Source of the DNA: JABMNT01 sp048262255
GTDB taxonomy: Bacteria; Pseudomonadota; Alphaproteobacteria; Rhodospirillales; Casp-alpha2
Direction: 5' to 3'
Assembly (NCBI GenBank): GCA_048262255.1
Contig: JBLXFH010000001.1
Location: 992,001-1,056,000 of the forward strand
DNA length: 64,000 nt
Under the pieces are notes generated by a model that was given only the letters and a program-made list of their open reading frames with translations, did no database searches and was not told where the DNA came from. Positions 15,541-25,102 of this stretch are shown piece after piece (position 1 is the first letter of the stretch; each line of letters starts with the position of its first letter). A program made the translations under genes and the position numbers.

Positions 15541-18500
15541 TTATTCCGATTCGTCCTGTTTGCGTCCGGCCCATTTCTGGATGAGGATATAAAGCAACGG
15601 TACAAAGAAGATGGTCAGGAAGGTGGCAGAGATCATGCCGCCGATCACCGCAATGCCGATGGCGTTCTGGGCCGCCGAGCCGGCGCCATTGGAAATGGCC
15701 AGCGGCGTTACGCCGAGCATAAACGCCAGCGACGTCATCAGGATGGGCCGGAACCGTTTGTGGGCTGCCATCCGCGTTGCTTCAAACAGGCTGTGGCCCT
15801 GTTCGTTAAGGTCCTTGGCGAACTCGACGATCAGAATGGCGTTCTTCGCCGACAGACCGATGGTCGTCAACAAGGCCACCTGAAAATAGATGTCATTGCT
15901 CAGGCCATTGAACTTGGATGCCACGACAGCGCCAATGATGCCGACCGGTACCGCCAGAATGACCGAGAAAGGCACCGACCAGCTTTCATAAAGCGCCGCC
16001 AGACTGAGAAACACAATCAGCAGGGACAAGGCATATAGCAGGGTTGTTTGGGAGCCCGACGCCTTTTCCTCATAGGAAATTCCTGTCCAGGCGAAGTCGA
16101 AACCGGCCGGCAGCTTTTTGACCAGGGCTTCCATTTCCGCCATGGCTTCACCGGTGCTGATCCCGGGAGCCGCGCCGCCCTGAATATTGACCGATGCGTT
16201 GCCGTTATAACGTTCCAGTTTTGGCGAGCCAAAAGTCCAGTCGGCGGTTGAGAAACTGCCAAAAGGCACCATGTCGCCCTTGTTGTTGCGCACATACCAG
16301 TGATCTACATCTTTCGGGTTCATGCGGTATTCGGCATCGGCTTGCAGGTAGACCTTCTTGATCCGCCCGTCATCAATGAAGTCATTGACGTAAGCTGAGC
16401 CCCAGGCCGTTTGCAGGGTCTGGTTGATGTCGGCAATGGACAGACCCAGCGTGCTGGCGCGTTCATGATCGACGTTGATTTTGTATTGCGGTTCATCGGA
16501 CAGGCCATTGGGCCGGACACCCGCCAGTTTCGGGTTTTGCGCGGCCATGCCGAGCATCTGGCCGCGTGCCTGCATCAGGGCGGCATGCCCCTTGTTGGCG
16601 CGGTCAATAAGCTGGAAGTCAAAACCCGATGCATTGCCCAGTTCCCGGATGGGCGGCGGGTAAAAGGCGAATACGAGGGCATCTTTGGCCTTGGAAAAAG
16701 CGCCCATGGCACGACCGATGATGGCGAAAACGCTTTGATCGGGGCGGGTCCGTTCTGACCAGTCCTTCAGCGCAATGAAACCAAGAGCCGCATTCTGGCT
16801 GCTGCCGGCAAAGCTGAAGCCGACAACTGTGAATAGATGTTCGACGTTGTCTTTTTCCTTATCAAGAAAATAGTCTTCAACCTGTTTGACACTTTCTAGG
16901 GTCCTCTCCGCTGACGAACCGGGCGGGGCGCTGACCATCAAAAACATATTGCCCTGATCTTCATCCGGCAGGAAGGAGGTGGGCAACTGCATAAACAGAT
17001 AACCAAGCCCCCCGACAAGAACGACATAGATCATGAGGAAGCGGAAAGCGCGCCGGGCAATATATCCGACGCCGCTTTGATAGCCATCGCGCCCGGCATT
17101 GAACAGACGGTTGAACCAGCCGAAGAAGCCTGTCGTGCTCTCCGCATGGCTCTTGCGCGCAGGTTTGAGAAGGGTTGCGCAGAGCGATGGCGTGAGGATA
17201 AAAGCGACCAGAACCGACAAGGCCATGGCTGAAACAATGGTCACGGAGAACTGTCTGTAAATGGCACCGGCCGCGCCACCGAAAAACGCCATGGGGACAA
17301 ACACCGCCGACAGAACCAGCGCTATGCCGATCAGAGCACCGGTGATCTGGTCCATGGATTTGCGGGTTGCTTCTTTCGGCGGCAGGCCTTCTTCCTGCAT
17401 GACCCGCTCGACGTTCTCGACCACAACAATGGCATCATCGACCAGCAGGCCAATGGCCAACACCATGGCGAACATGGTCAGGGTGTTGATAGAAAATCCG
17501 AAGGCCGAAAGCACAGCAAAGGTGCCCAGCAAAACCACCGGCACGGTGATGCTGGGGATCAGGGTGGCGCGGATATTCTGTAAAAACAGAAACATCACCA
17601 GAAAGACCAGAACAGCGGCTTCGATCAGGGTGGTAACAACGGACTCAATGGACAGTTTGACAAAAGGGGTGGTGTCATAAGGGTAGATGACCTTGACGCC
17701 CTGCGGCAGGAAGGCTTCAAGCTCTTTGATCTTGGCCTTGACCCGGTCCGCCGTATCCAGCGCGTTAACACGGCTGGCCAGACTGACGGCGATGCCGGCT
17801 GCCGGTTTGCGTTTGTAGCGGACAATCCGGCTGTAGCTTTGCGAGCCCAGTTCAACGCGGGCCACATCCTGAAGGCGAACCTGAGATCCATCGGTATTGA
17901 CGCGCAGGATAATATTCTGGAAGTCCTCGGCGGTGCGTAGCCGTGATTGCGCAATAATGGTCGAGTTTAGCAATTGGCCTTCAACAGCCGGCAGGCCGCC
18001 AATCTGGCCGGCTGAAACATCGGCGTTCTGGGCCTGGATCGCTTCACGCACATCGGTGGTTGTCAGGTTGAAGCTGTAGAGCTTGTAAGGGTTAAGCCAG
18101 ATGCGCATGGCGTGGGGGTCGCCAAATACACGTACGTTGCCAACACCCTGAACGCGCGAGATGGGGTCCTGGATTTTAGACGATAGAAAATCACCCAGTT
18201 CGCGTTCATTGACGCTGCCGTCTTCCGAATAAAACCCGACCACCAGCAAAAAGCTGTCATTGGCTTTGGTTACGGTGACGCCCTGGTTCTGCACTTCCTG
18301 CGGCAACAGCGGGAGGGCGGCCTGCACCTTGTTCTGGACCTGGACCTGGGCCGTGTCGGGATCCGCTTCCGGCTCGAAGGTCAAAGTGATCTGAACCGAT
18401 CCGGATGATGCACTGGAGGCGGAAAAATAGCGTAAATTGTCGATCCCGGTGAGCTTTTGCTCAATCACCTGGGTAACGCTGTTTTCAAGGGTTTCTGCCG

Positions 18501-18657
18501 AAGCTCCGGGATAGGACGTTTGAATGGAGACGGATGGCGGCGCAATATTGGGGTATTGCTCAATGGGCAGTTCGGTAATGGACAGAGCGCCCGCAAGCAT
18601 GATGACAATGGCGATAACCCAGGCAAAGACCGGCCTGTCGATAAAAAAGCGAGGCAT
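15541..18657 (-). CDS. RND multidrug efflux transporter, inner-membrane subunit (AcrB-like)
   Basis: A 1038-residue proton-driven trimeric pump of the HAE1 family that moves amphiphilic compounds from the periplasm or membrane into an outer-membrane channel. The start 'MPRFFIDRPVFAWVIAIVIMLAGALSITELPIEQYPNIAPPSVSI' is nearly the family consensus. The TM4 Asp pair is in 'GLLVDDAIVVVENVERVM', and the second half has 'GLSAKNAILIVEFAKDL'. The length is normal and both large periplasmic loops are present. It lies 5 bases after its adaptor gene in one operon. No outer-membrane TolC-type gene is in the window, so the channel must be encoded elsewhere. The divergent TetR gene at 19976 is the likely local repressor. 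Confidence 0.95.
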   Translation of the reverse strand: MPRFFIDRPVFAWVIAIVIMLAGALSITELPIEQYPNIAPPSVSIQTSYPGASAETLENSVTQVIEQKLTGIDNLRYFSASSASSGSVQITLTFEPEADPDTAQVQVQNKVQAALPLLPQEVQNQGVTVTKANDSFLLVVGFYSEDGSVNERELGDFLSSKIQDPISRVQGVGNVRVFGDPHAMRIWLNPYKLYSFNLTTTDVREAIQAQNADVSAGQIGGLPAVEGQLLNSTIIAQSRLRTAEDFQNIILRVNTDGSQVRLQDVARVELGSQSYSRIVRYKRKPAAGIAVSLASRVNALDTADRVKAKIKELEAFLPQGVKVIYPYDTTPFVKLSIESVVTTLIEAAVLVFLVMFLFLQNIRATLIPSITVPVVLLGTFAVLSAFGFSINTLTMFAMVLAIGLLVDDAIVVVENVERVMQEEGLPPKEATRKSMDQITGALIGIALVLSAVFVPMAFFGGAAGAIYRQFSVTIVSAMALSVLVAFILTPSLCATLLKPARKSHAESTTGFFGWFNRLFNAGRDGYQSGVGYIARRAFRFLMIYVVLVGGLGYLFMQLPTSFLPDEDQGNMFLMVSAPPGSSAERTLESVKQVEDYFLDKEKDNVEHLFTVVGFSFAGSSQNAALGFIALKDWSERTRPDQSVFAIIGRAMGAFSKAKDALVFAFYPPPIRELGNASGFDFQLIDRANKGHAALMQARGQMLGMAAQNPKLAGVRPNGLSDEPQYKINVDHERASTLGLSIADINQTLQTAWGSAYVNDFIDDGRIKKVYLQADAEYRMNPKDVDHWYVRNNKGDMVPFGSFSTADWTFGSPKLERYNGNASVNIQGGAAPGISTGEAMAEMEALVKKLPAGFDFAWTGISYEEKASGSQTTLLYALSLLIVFLSLAALYESWSVPFSVILAVPVGIIGAVVASKFNGLSNDIYFQVALLTTIGLSAKNAILIVEFAKDLNEQGHSLFEATRMAAHKRFRPILMTSLAFMLGVTPLAISNGAGSAAQNAIGIAVIGGMISATFLTIFFVPLLYILIQKWAGRKQDESE

Positions 18658-18662
18658 ATTGG

Positions 18663-19847
18663 TTACTCCGGTTGTCCGGCTTTCGCGGTGGCGGGTTGTG
18701 CTTCAAAAACGGCCTTGACGGTGGCCCCGGGGCGGAGACGTTGAAACCCTTTGGTGACGATGGTGACGTCGTTTTGCAGCCCGCTTTCCACCAGCCAGTT
18801 GTTACCGACGGACTGATGGGCGACAATGGGGGTCGGCTGAACAACACCCTCGGCATTGATCACCCAAACCGAGAGTTTGCCATCGCCACCGCGAATGGCG
18901 GCGGACTGGGGAACGAGCAAAGCTTCCTTCGGCATCAGATGCAGCTTGGCGCGGACAAACATGCCGGGCAGCAGGAACTGATCGGGATTGGGAAAAAGGG
19001 CGCGCAGGAGGACTGTGCCGGTGGTCTGGTTAACGGTGACTTCCGAAAACTGCAATTCGCCTTCATGCGGATGTACCGACTGTCCGGCTTCGTCATAAAG
19101 ACTGACCTTCAGCTTGCGGTCGTTTTCAAACTGCGGGCGTAGGCGCATGAGGTCCCGGCTCGGCAGGATCAGGTCCACATAAATGGGGTCAAGTTGGGTG
19201 ATTGTCGCCAAAGTGTCAGCTTGATTGGCGGTGACCAGGGCTCCTGACGTAACGGACGATTTGCCGATGCGGCCGGAAATCGGGGCCGATACCTTACTGT
19301 AATTGAGATCGACCCGGGCCGAGGTGACGGCCGCTGCAGCAACGGCGACATCAGCGGCGGCCTGTTCATGCTCGGCGATGACATCCTCAAAAGCCTGCTG
19401 GCTGACTGTATTGGCCTTGACCAGTTTGGTGTAGCGGTCTGCCTTGGCTTTCGCCAGTTTGGCGTTGACCTGGGCCCTGTTCAGATTGGCCAGGGCGCTG
19501 TCATAGACGGCCTTGTAGGGGGCGGGGTCGATTTGATAAAGCGATTGCCCGGCTTCGACAGCACCGCCTTCCTCGAACAGGCGCTGTGTGATAATACCGC
19601 TGACCTGAGGCCGGATATCGGCGACCTTGAAGGCGCTTGTCCGGCTTGGCAAGTCGCGAAAGATCGGCACAGTTTGCGGCTTTACAGTCATCGCCGCCAC
19701 TTCAAGGGCATTGGGGGCCGCTGCCGTGGAGCTGGCTGGAGCCATGCTGTTGTTGCCAATGCCAAATCCCCAGTACGCCAGCGCCGCCGCAGCGAGAAGA
19801 GGAACGCTCCACAAGAGGGGCCGGATGTATCTGTTCGGGTTGCTCAT
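18663..19847 (-). CDS. RND efflux periplasmic adaptor (AcrA-like)
   Basis: A 394-residue membrane-fusion protein linking the RND pump to the outer-membrane channel. An N-terminal hydrophobic anchor (about residues 10-28) is followed by lipoyl/hairpin segments ('VSGIITQRLFEEGGAVEAGQSLYQIDPAPYK', a long alpha-hairpin, 'ISGRIGKSSVTSGALV') and beta-barrel and membrane-proximal domains. There is no lipobox Cys near the anchor, so it is probably anchored by the uncleaved helix. I chose the ATG at 19847 because it begins just before the anchor; an in-frame TTG at 19868 has no ribosome site. It is first in the operon with the pump gene, immediately downstream of the palindrome at 19886-19907. Confidence 0.93.
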   Translation of the reverse strand: MSNPNRYIRPLLWSVPLLAAAALAYWGFGIGNNSMAPASSTAAAPNALEVAAMTVKPQTVPIFRDLPSRTSAFKVADIRPQVSGIITQRLFEEGGAVEAGQSLYQIDPAPYKAVYDSALANLNRAQVNAKLAKAKADRYTKLVKANTVSQQAFEDVIAEHEQAAADVAVAAAAVTSARVDLNYSKVSAPISGRIGKSSVTSGALVTANQADTLATITQLDPIYVDLILPSRDLMRLRPQFENDRKLKVSLYDEAGQSVHPHEGELQFSEVTVNQTTGTVLLRALFPNPDQFLLPGMFVRAKLHLMPKEALLVPQSAAIRGGDGKLSVWVINAEGVVQPTPIVAHQSVGNNWLVESGLQNDVTIVTKGFQRLRPGATVKAVFEAQPATAKAGQPE

Positions 19848-19885
19848 AGCCAATTTCTTTCTGGACAAGGGGAGAGTTGGTTTTT

Positions 19886-19907
19886 ATATACATACAAGTA
19901 TGTATGT
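19886..19907. promoter_or_regulatory. TetR/AcrR-type palindromic operator
   Basis: ATACATAC (19888-19895), AA, GTATGTAT (19898-19905) form a perfect 8+8 palindrome; with one mismatch it extends to 22 bp (19886-19907). It lies 38 bases upstream of the minus-strand adaptor start and 68 bases upstream of the plus-strand TetR gene. This size and TACATAC...GTATGTA composition resemble the known AcrR/TtgR operators, so repression of both directions by the TetR protein is likely. Confidence 0.72.
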
Positions 19908-19975
19908 CAAGAAAATGTTGCACCTGCACAATGCCAGCAGGGGTATGCCCGTTAACCGTCATTGAGAGAGGATTC

Positions 19976-20593
19976 ATGGCCCGCAGAACCAAAGAAGAAG
20001 CTCTTGAAACCCGCGAGGCGATTTTGAACGCCGCACTTCAGGTGTTTTATACAAAAGGCGTTACCCGAGCCGGCCTTGAGGAAATTGCCGAAGCCGCAGG
20101 CGTGACGCGCGGGGCGGTTTACTGGCACTTCAAGAACAAGGTCGATTTGTTTGAAGCCCTGCACGCCACCCTTCACCAGCCGTTCATGGATATGATTATC
20201 CAGGACCTGGAAACCGACCATCCGGAGCCGCTCCGTCAATTGGAAGAGCTTTGCACAAATGTCCTGACCGAACTGGCGGAAAATAAAACAAAACAACAGC
20301 TTCTGTCCGTATTCATTTTGAAGTGTGAATATTCCGGAGACATGGAGGCGGTTTTACAGAAACAGGAAGTACAAAAAGCCAAAAGCCGGGGGCTTTTCGA
20401 CACGTATTTTGAGCGCGCGAAAGCCAGAGGTCATGTCAATCCGGATATTGCACCGCAAAGCCTAAGTACCGGATTATGGTGCTACCTGACCGGGATTGTG
20501 CAGGAGTTCCTGCGCGACCCCGACAGAATCAAACTGAACGAAGAGGCCGGACCGCTCATGCACCAGTATTTCCTGGGACTGCACGCGAAGTAG
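19976..20593 (+). CDS. TetR-family regulator, AcrR/TtgR type
   Basis: A 205-residue repressor. The helix-turn-helix is 'TRAGLEEIAEAAGVTRGAVYWHFKNKVDLFEAL' (residues about 33-65), the form seen in AcrR, TtgR and MexR-like efflux repressors. A nine-helix ligand-binding domain follows, with 'LRQLEELCTNVLTELAENKTKQQLLSVFILKCEY' typical of the AcrR C-terminal domain. GAGAGAGGA (19964-19972) fixes the ATG at 19976; the long open frame upstream is not coding. It is divergent from the adaptor-pump operon across the palindrome described above and converges with the second RND gene, leaving only 16 bases between them. Confidence 0.92.
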   Translation: MARRTKEEALETREAILNAALQVFYTKGVTRAGLEEIAEAAGVTRGAVYWHFKNKVDLFEALHATLHQPFMDMIIQDLETDHPEPLRQLEELCTNVLTELAENKTKQQLLSVFILKCEYSGDMEAVLQKQEVQKAKSRGLFDTYFERAKARGHVNPDIAPQSLSTGLWCYLTGIVQEFLRDPDRIKLNEEAGPLMHQYFLGLHAK

Positions 20594-20609
20594 TTTTCGG
20601 GCGACTCCC

Positions 20610-23600
20610 TTACTCGGCTGGTGACGAGACGGGTTTATCCGAAAGCTCGGCCTCCAGCGCCTTTTCGACGGCAGACCGGGGTTTCGACAGACCGGCCAGA
20701 AGATTGTAAAGCACAGGCGTCAGGAATAGCGTCAGGACAAGGGCAAGCCCCAGTCCGCCGACAATCACCCAGCCAATGGCAACCCGGCTTTCAGCACCGG
20801 CACCTGTTGCGATCACCAGCGGAACCGCACCCAGGATCGTCGAGATCACGGTCATCACGATGGGGCGGAACCGAAGTACGGAGGCTTCGATTACAGCATC
20901 GCGCACCGACAACCCCTCATCGCGGAGCTGATTGGCGAACTCGACAATAAGAATGCCGTTTTTCGCCATCAGGCCTATCAGCAGAATGATGCCGATCTGG
21001 CTGTAAACATTCAGCGACAACCCGGCCAGTGTGAGCGAATAAATGGCGCCAGCAATGGCCAGCGGCACCGACAGCATGATCACGAACGGATGAATAAAGC
21101 TTTCAAACTGGGCGGCGAGAACCAGAAAGACGATCAGCAAGGCGACGGCGAAGGTTATAAAAATATCGCCTGAAGTATCCTTGAAGGTGGCGGTCAGGCC
21201 GGAATAGCCCAGCTTCGTGTTGGTCGGCAGAAGGCGCGCGGCGCCGTCTTCCATATAGGTGATAGCATCTCCTAGCGCGTAATCGGGCGCCAGTCCGGCC
21301 TGAATGGTGATTGACGGCAGACGATCATAGCGCCGGAGCTCGGCTGCTGCAGCGCTTTCCTTGGCAGTAATCAGCGCGCTTAAGGGCACCAGAACATTTT
21401 TACCATCCTGGCTTTTGCCGGACCGGATAAAGATGTTCTCAAGGTCGCCCGGGGTCCGGCGGTCTTCTGGGCGGGCCTGGGCGATGACCGGGTATTCCCG
21501 ACCGCGATCGATATAGGTTGTCAGTTCCCGCGAAGCAAACATCACCTGTAACGTTGATGCCACATCCTGGGTGCTGATCCCCAGATCATCGGCGCGCGAA
21601 CGATCCAGCGCCAGATCCAGTTGCGGTTGGTTTTCCTCAAAATCGATTTCGGCATTGATCAGGCCCGGGTTGGCTTCGGCATATTCAAGTAAAGCCGCCG
21701 CGGATTCCTTCACCTGATCAAAGTTTGCACCACCGACGACAATCCTGAGCGGCGATGAACTGCCCCGCAGGCCTAATCCGGCGGGGCTGGAAACGGCAGC
21801 ACGTGCACCGGGCAGGCTGCGCACGGTGGGTTGTACCTTGCGAACGATTTCATCCTGCTTGGCATCCCGCTCTTCCCATGGGGCCAGGCGCAGAACAACG
21901 AAGGCCCGGTAGGGGCGATTTCCCCAGCCAACCAGCGAATACAACGTGCGGATATTGCCATTGGCGACCTGCGGAGCGAGCATGGATTCGACGGTCTTGG
22001 CCTGAGCATCGGTATAGGCGAGGCTTGAGCCCTGTGGAGCCGTTAAGGGAACGAAGGCGACGCCGCGGTCTTCGCGTGGCGCCAGTTCCCGGGGTAAATC
22101 GGTATACAGGCCAGCAGCCCCTCCAATGAACAGGAGTGACAACGTAATCACAACCAGTGGCGCCCCGAGCGCACCGTTTAGAAGAAACCGGTACAAACGC
22201 CCGATTTTTGACTGCGCCATGGCGGTGTCGGCATCATGCCCCTCACCTTCGGATATCGATTTGGCCGGCTTTGCATGACTCAAAACGCGTGAGGCGATCA
22301 TCGGACAGAGGCTGAGAGCAACATAGGTGGAAATAACCACAGCAGCCGCCATGACCAGACCAAACTCGCTGAACAGGCGTCCTACCTGACCACCCAAAAA
22401 GGAAATGGGGATAAACACGGCGATCAGCGTCACCGACGTGGCCAGCACGGCGAAGGTTACCTGTTTGGTTCCGCGCACGGCGGCAACCATTGGCGATTCC
22501 CCCCCATCTATGCGGCGTTTGATATTTTCAAGCACAACAATCGCATCATCGACAACAAGCCCGATGGCCAGCAACAGGGCCAGCAAAGTGAGCACGTTGA
22601 TCGAAAACCCGAGAGCGGCGATCAGGGCCATGCAGCCGATCAGAGCAACCGGAATTGTGACAGCCGGAACAAGCGTGGTCCTGACGGACCGCAAGAACAG
22701 CAAGATGACCAGAATAACCAGGCCCAGGGAAATGCCGAGGGCAACCATGACTTCCTTGATCGATGCAGAGATGAACAGGGCATCATCGGAACCGACAATG
22801 ACTTTCATGCCGGCCGGCAGGGTTGGGCTCAGAGCATCAATTTCGGCGCGAACGGCTTTAGAAATGGCCATGGTATTGGACTGGCTTTGGCGCACCACCT
22901 GCAGGCCGACGGCGGGGTTTCCATCAGCGCGGATGATGGTGTCGTCATCTTCGACACCGCGCTCGACCCGGGCCACATCACCCAGCCGGATCGGATATCC
23001 ATCCACCGTATCGAGGACAATATCACTAAAGCCCTGCACCGAATTCAGGCGGCCATCCAGGCGAATTTCGAGCAGTCGCTGGCTGGATTTGACCTCACCG
23101 GCGGGCAGCTCGACGTTATTGCGTTTGATCGCTGCTTCAATATCGCCGACGGTCAGATTGCGTGCCGCCAAAGCGCGCCGGTCCATCCAGATGCGTATGG
23201 CGTAGCGGCGTTCGCCACGAATATCGACACTGGCGACGCCGTTGAGCGTAGACAGTCGATCAATAATGAAGCGCTCGACGTAATCGGTGATTTCTTCCGG
23301 GGAATGGCGGTCCGACAACACGGCGAGGCGCATCACGGGATCAGAATCGCTGTCATTCTTGACGACAATCGGTTCATCCGACCCTTCCGGCAGATTGCCA
23401 CGGATGCGGCCCACGGCATCGCGCACATCATTGGCGGCTTCATCGATATTCCGCCCGGTGTCAAACTCGATAACGGTTCGGCTGCGTCCGCGCCGGCTTT
23501 GGGAAGCCAGGCTTTTGACGCCGGAAACACCGGCAACTGAACTTTCGATAATTTCAGTAATGTCGGTATCGACAATTTGCGGTGAAGCGCCGGTATAGGT

Positions 23601-23747
23601 TGTGGTGACGGTGACCACAGCGGAATCCACATCGGGGAGCTCGCGCACAGGTATGGATAAAAGCGAAGCAAGGCCGGCTGTGACAATGAGCAGGCTGGTG
23701 ACAATGGCCAAAACCGGACGGCGGATGGACAGTTCAGAGAGTGTCAT
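20610..23747 (-). CDS. Second RND efflux transporter, inner-membrane subunit
   Basis: A 1045-residue HAE1-family pump. 'MTLSELSIRRPVLAIVTSLLIVTAGLASLLSIPVRELPDVDSAVVTVTT' is the family N-terminus and 'GLVVDDAIVVLENIKRRI' carries the TM4 Asp pair; the C-terminal half has 'GLMAKNGILIVEFANQLRDEG'. 'ELPDVDSAVVTVTTTYTGASPQIVDTDITEIIE' places it with MdtB/C or MexW-like pumps rather than AcrB proper. It is preceded by its own adaptor gene 37 bases upstream. It differs clearly from the first pump, so this is not a recent duplication. No own regulator is adjacent. Confidence 0.94.
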   Translation of the reverse strand: MTLSELSIRRPVLAIVTSLLIVTAGLASLLSIPVRELPDVDSAVVTVTTTYTGASPQIVDTDITEIIESSVAGVSGVKSLASQSRRGRSRTVIEFDTGRNIDEAANDVRDAVGRIRGNLPEGSDEPIVVKNDSDSDPVMRLAVLSDRHSPEEITDYVERFIIDRLSTLNGVASVDIRGERRYAIRIWMDRRALAARNLTVGDIEAAIKRNNVELPAGEVKSSQRLLEIRLDGRLNSVQGFSDIVLDTVDGYPIRLGDVARVERGVEDDDTIIRADGNPAVGLQVVRQSQSNTMAISKAVRAEIDALSPTLPAGMKVIVGSDDALFISASIKEVMVALGISLGLVILVILLFLRSVRTTLVPAVTIPVALIGCMALIAALGFSINVLTLLALLLAIGLVVDDAIVVLENIKRRIDGGESPMVAAVRGTKQVTFAVLATSVTLIAVFIPISFLGGQVGRLFSEFGLVMAAAVVISTYVALSLCPMIASRVLSHAKPAKSISEGEGHDADTAMAQSKIGRLYRFLLNGALGAPLVVITLSLLFIGGAAGLYTDLPRELAPREDRGVAFVPLTAPQGSSLAYTDAQAKTVESMLAPQVANGNIRTLYSLVGWGNRPYRAFVVLRLAPWEERDAKQDEIVRKVQPTVRSLPGARAAVSSPAGLGLRGSSSPLRIVVGGANFDQVKESAAALLEYAEANPGLINAEIDFEENQPQLDLALDRSRADDLGISTQDVASTLQVMFASRELTTYIDRGREYPVIAQARPEDRRTPGDLENIFIRSGKSQDGKNVLVPLSALITAKESAAAAELRRYDRLPSITIQAGLAPDYALGDAITYMEDGAARLLPTNTKLGYSGLTATFKDTSGDIFITFAVALLIVFLVLAAQFESFIHPFVIMLSVPLAIAGAIYSLTLAGLSLNVYSQIGIILLIGLMAKNGILIVEFANQLRDEGLSVRDAVIEASVLRFRPIVMTVISTILGAVPLVIATGAGAESRVAIGWVIVGGLGLALVLTLFLTPVLYNLLAGLSKPRSAVEKALEAELSDKPVSSPAE

Positions 23748-23784
23748 TTGCGGAGCACTTTACAGCAAAATGGTTATGACAATA

Positions 23785-24903
23785 TCAGGATCGTGCGCCT
23801 TCGGCGGATGTGTCCGGAGTCGCGGATGGGCTTTGAATCTCTACAAGGGCACCATCGCGCACCTTTTGCAGGCCGCGGATGACCACATGTTCGCCTTCAT
23901 TAATACCTTGTGCAATTTCGACAAAACCAAAGGAGCGCCGCCCGATGGAAATGTAACGCCGTTCGACATGGTCTTTCGCATCCTTTTTGACCACGGCAAA
24001 GATATAGGTGCGGCTGCCATCAACAACGACGGCTTCTTCCGGGACGGCCAGGACCGTCTCGGCGGCCAGGACAACTGTTAGATGGACAAACATACCGGCA
24101 GGCAATGCGCGGTCGTCATTGGCGATGGCGGCGCGTGCCTTGAAAGAGCGCGACACCGGGTCAATGCGGCTGTTGACCTGTTCGATCTTGCCGTTAAAAA
24201 CCCGTGCCGGAAAGGAGGCGGCGCTGGCGATCACGCGCTTGCCGATACCGACTTTGCCAAACAGGCCTTCGGGCAGGGAAAACTCAACCTCAATCACCGA
24301 AAGATCATCCAGCACGGTGACCACATCGCCATCCTGAACACGGGTCCCCAGTTCCACATTGGAAAACCCGACGACGCCGGAAAATGGCGCCGTGACCACC
24401 CGGTCCTTAAGCCGTTTGGCGGCCCGGTCTTTTTCGGCCTGGGCGATGGCCACCTGGGCTTTCAGGCTGTCCACCGTGGCGACGGAAACGGCGTTTTGCT
24501 TTTTCAGGGTCTCAGAGCGGGTGAGCGTGTTGATCGCCTCGGTCAGGCGGGCATCCGCTTCGACCAGATCTGCGCGCTGGATATCCTCGTCCAAGCGTAG
24601 CAGGACATCGCCCTGTTTGACGACCTGGCCCGCCGTGAAGCCAACCTTCGTGACCCGGCCCGACGCTAATGGTGTGATTTCAACCGTGCGCAGCGCCCGG
24701 GTGGAGCCAACGGCTTCAACAATAACATCAAGATCGTGAAAACTCGCCGGGGCCGTTTCAATGGCAATCGCCCGTGCCTTCTTGCGCGGTGTTGAGGCCT
24801 CTGACCCTTTCGTGCCGGGACCGAACGTCTGCCAGCCGTAATGGCCGGAAACACCGACAATGCCGATGACGACGAGCAAGCCAACTTGTTTGCTAAACTT
24901 CAT
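23785..24903 (-). CDS. Second RND periplasmic adaptor
   Basis: A 372-residue membrane-fusion protein. It has an N-terminal hydrophobic anchor (about 6-24), the first half-lipoyl segment 'PLASGRVTKVGFTAGQVVKQGDVLLRLDEDIQRADL', a short alpha-hairpin, the second half 'VVTAPFSGVVGFSNVELGTRVQDGDVVTVLDD', and beta-barrel and membrane-proximal domains ending 'VVIRGLQKVRDGALVEI'. The hairpin is shorter than in AcrA, as in MdtA-like adaptors of the group that partners the following pump. AAGGA lies 10 bases before the ATG at 24903. It is first in the operon with the second pump. The 199 bases upstream are AT-rich and include a TATGAATTCATA palindrome (25074-25085) of unknown meaning. Confidence 0.92.
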   Translation of the reverse strand: MKFSKQVGLLVVIGIVGVSGHYGWQTFGPGTKGSEASTPRKKARAIAIETAPASFHDLDVIVEAVGSTRALRTVEITPLASGRVTKVGFTAGQVVKQGDVLLRLDEDIQRADLVEADARLTEAINTLTRSETLKKQNAVSVATVDSLKAQVAIAQAEKDRAAKRLKDRVVTAPFSGVVGFSNVELGTRVQDGDVVTVLDDLSVIEVEFSLPEGLFGKVGIGKRVIASAASFPARVFNGKIEQVNSRIDPVSRSFKARAAIANDDRALPAGMFVHLTVVLAAETVLAVPEEAVVVDGSRTYIFAVVKKDAKDHVERRYISIGRRSFGFVEIAQGINEGEHVVIRGLQKVRDGALVEIQSPSATPDTSAEGARS

Positions 24904-25102
24904 TATTCAAGAGTCCTTAAAATGCAGCCGATTTCCGTACATAGCGCAAAAGAACGTTTTGCAATGGGGCGGCGTGCCTGTGCCCGATAGAGGTCGGAGC
25001 TGGCGCAGATATTACTTTAGAATTTTTATAAAACCTAGTGACATTTTTGATCCCTATCGATTTTGTGATGGCCTATGAATTCATAAAGAATCTGGATGCT
25101 GG

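Noticed and set aside
25074..25085. TATGAATTCATA palindrome as an operator
   Set aside because: A 12-bp palindrome in AT-rich DNA may be chance; it is 170 bases from the adaptor start and has no partner copy.
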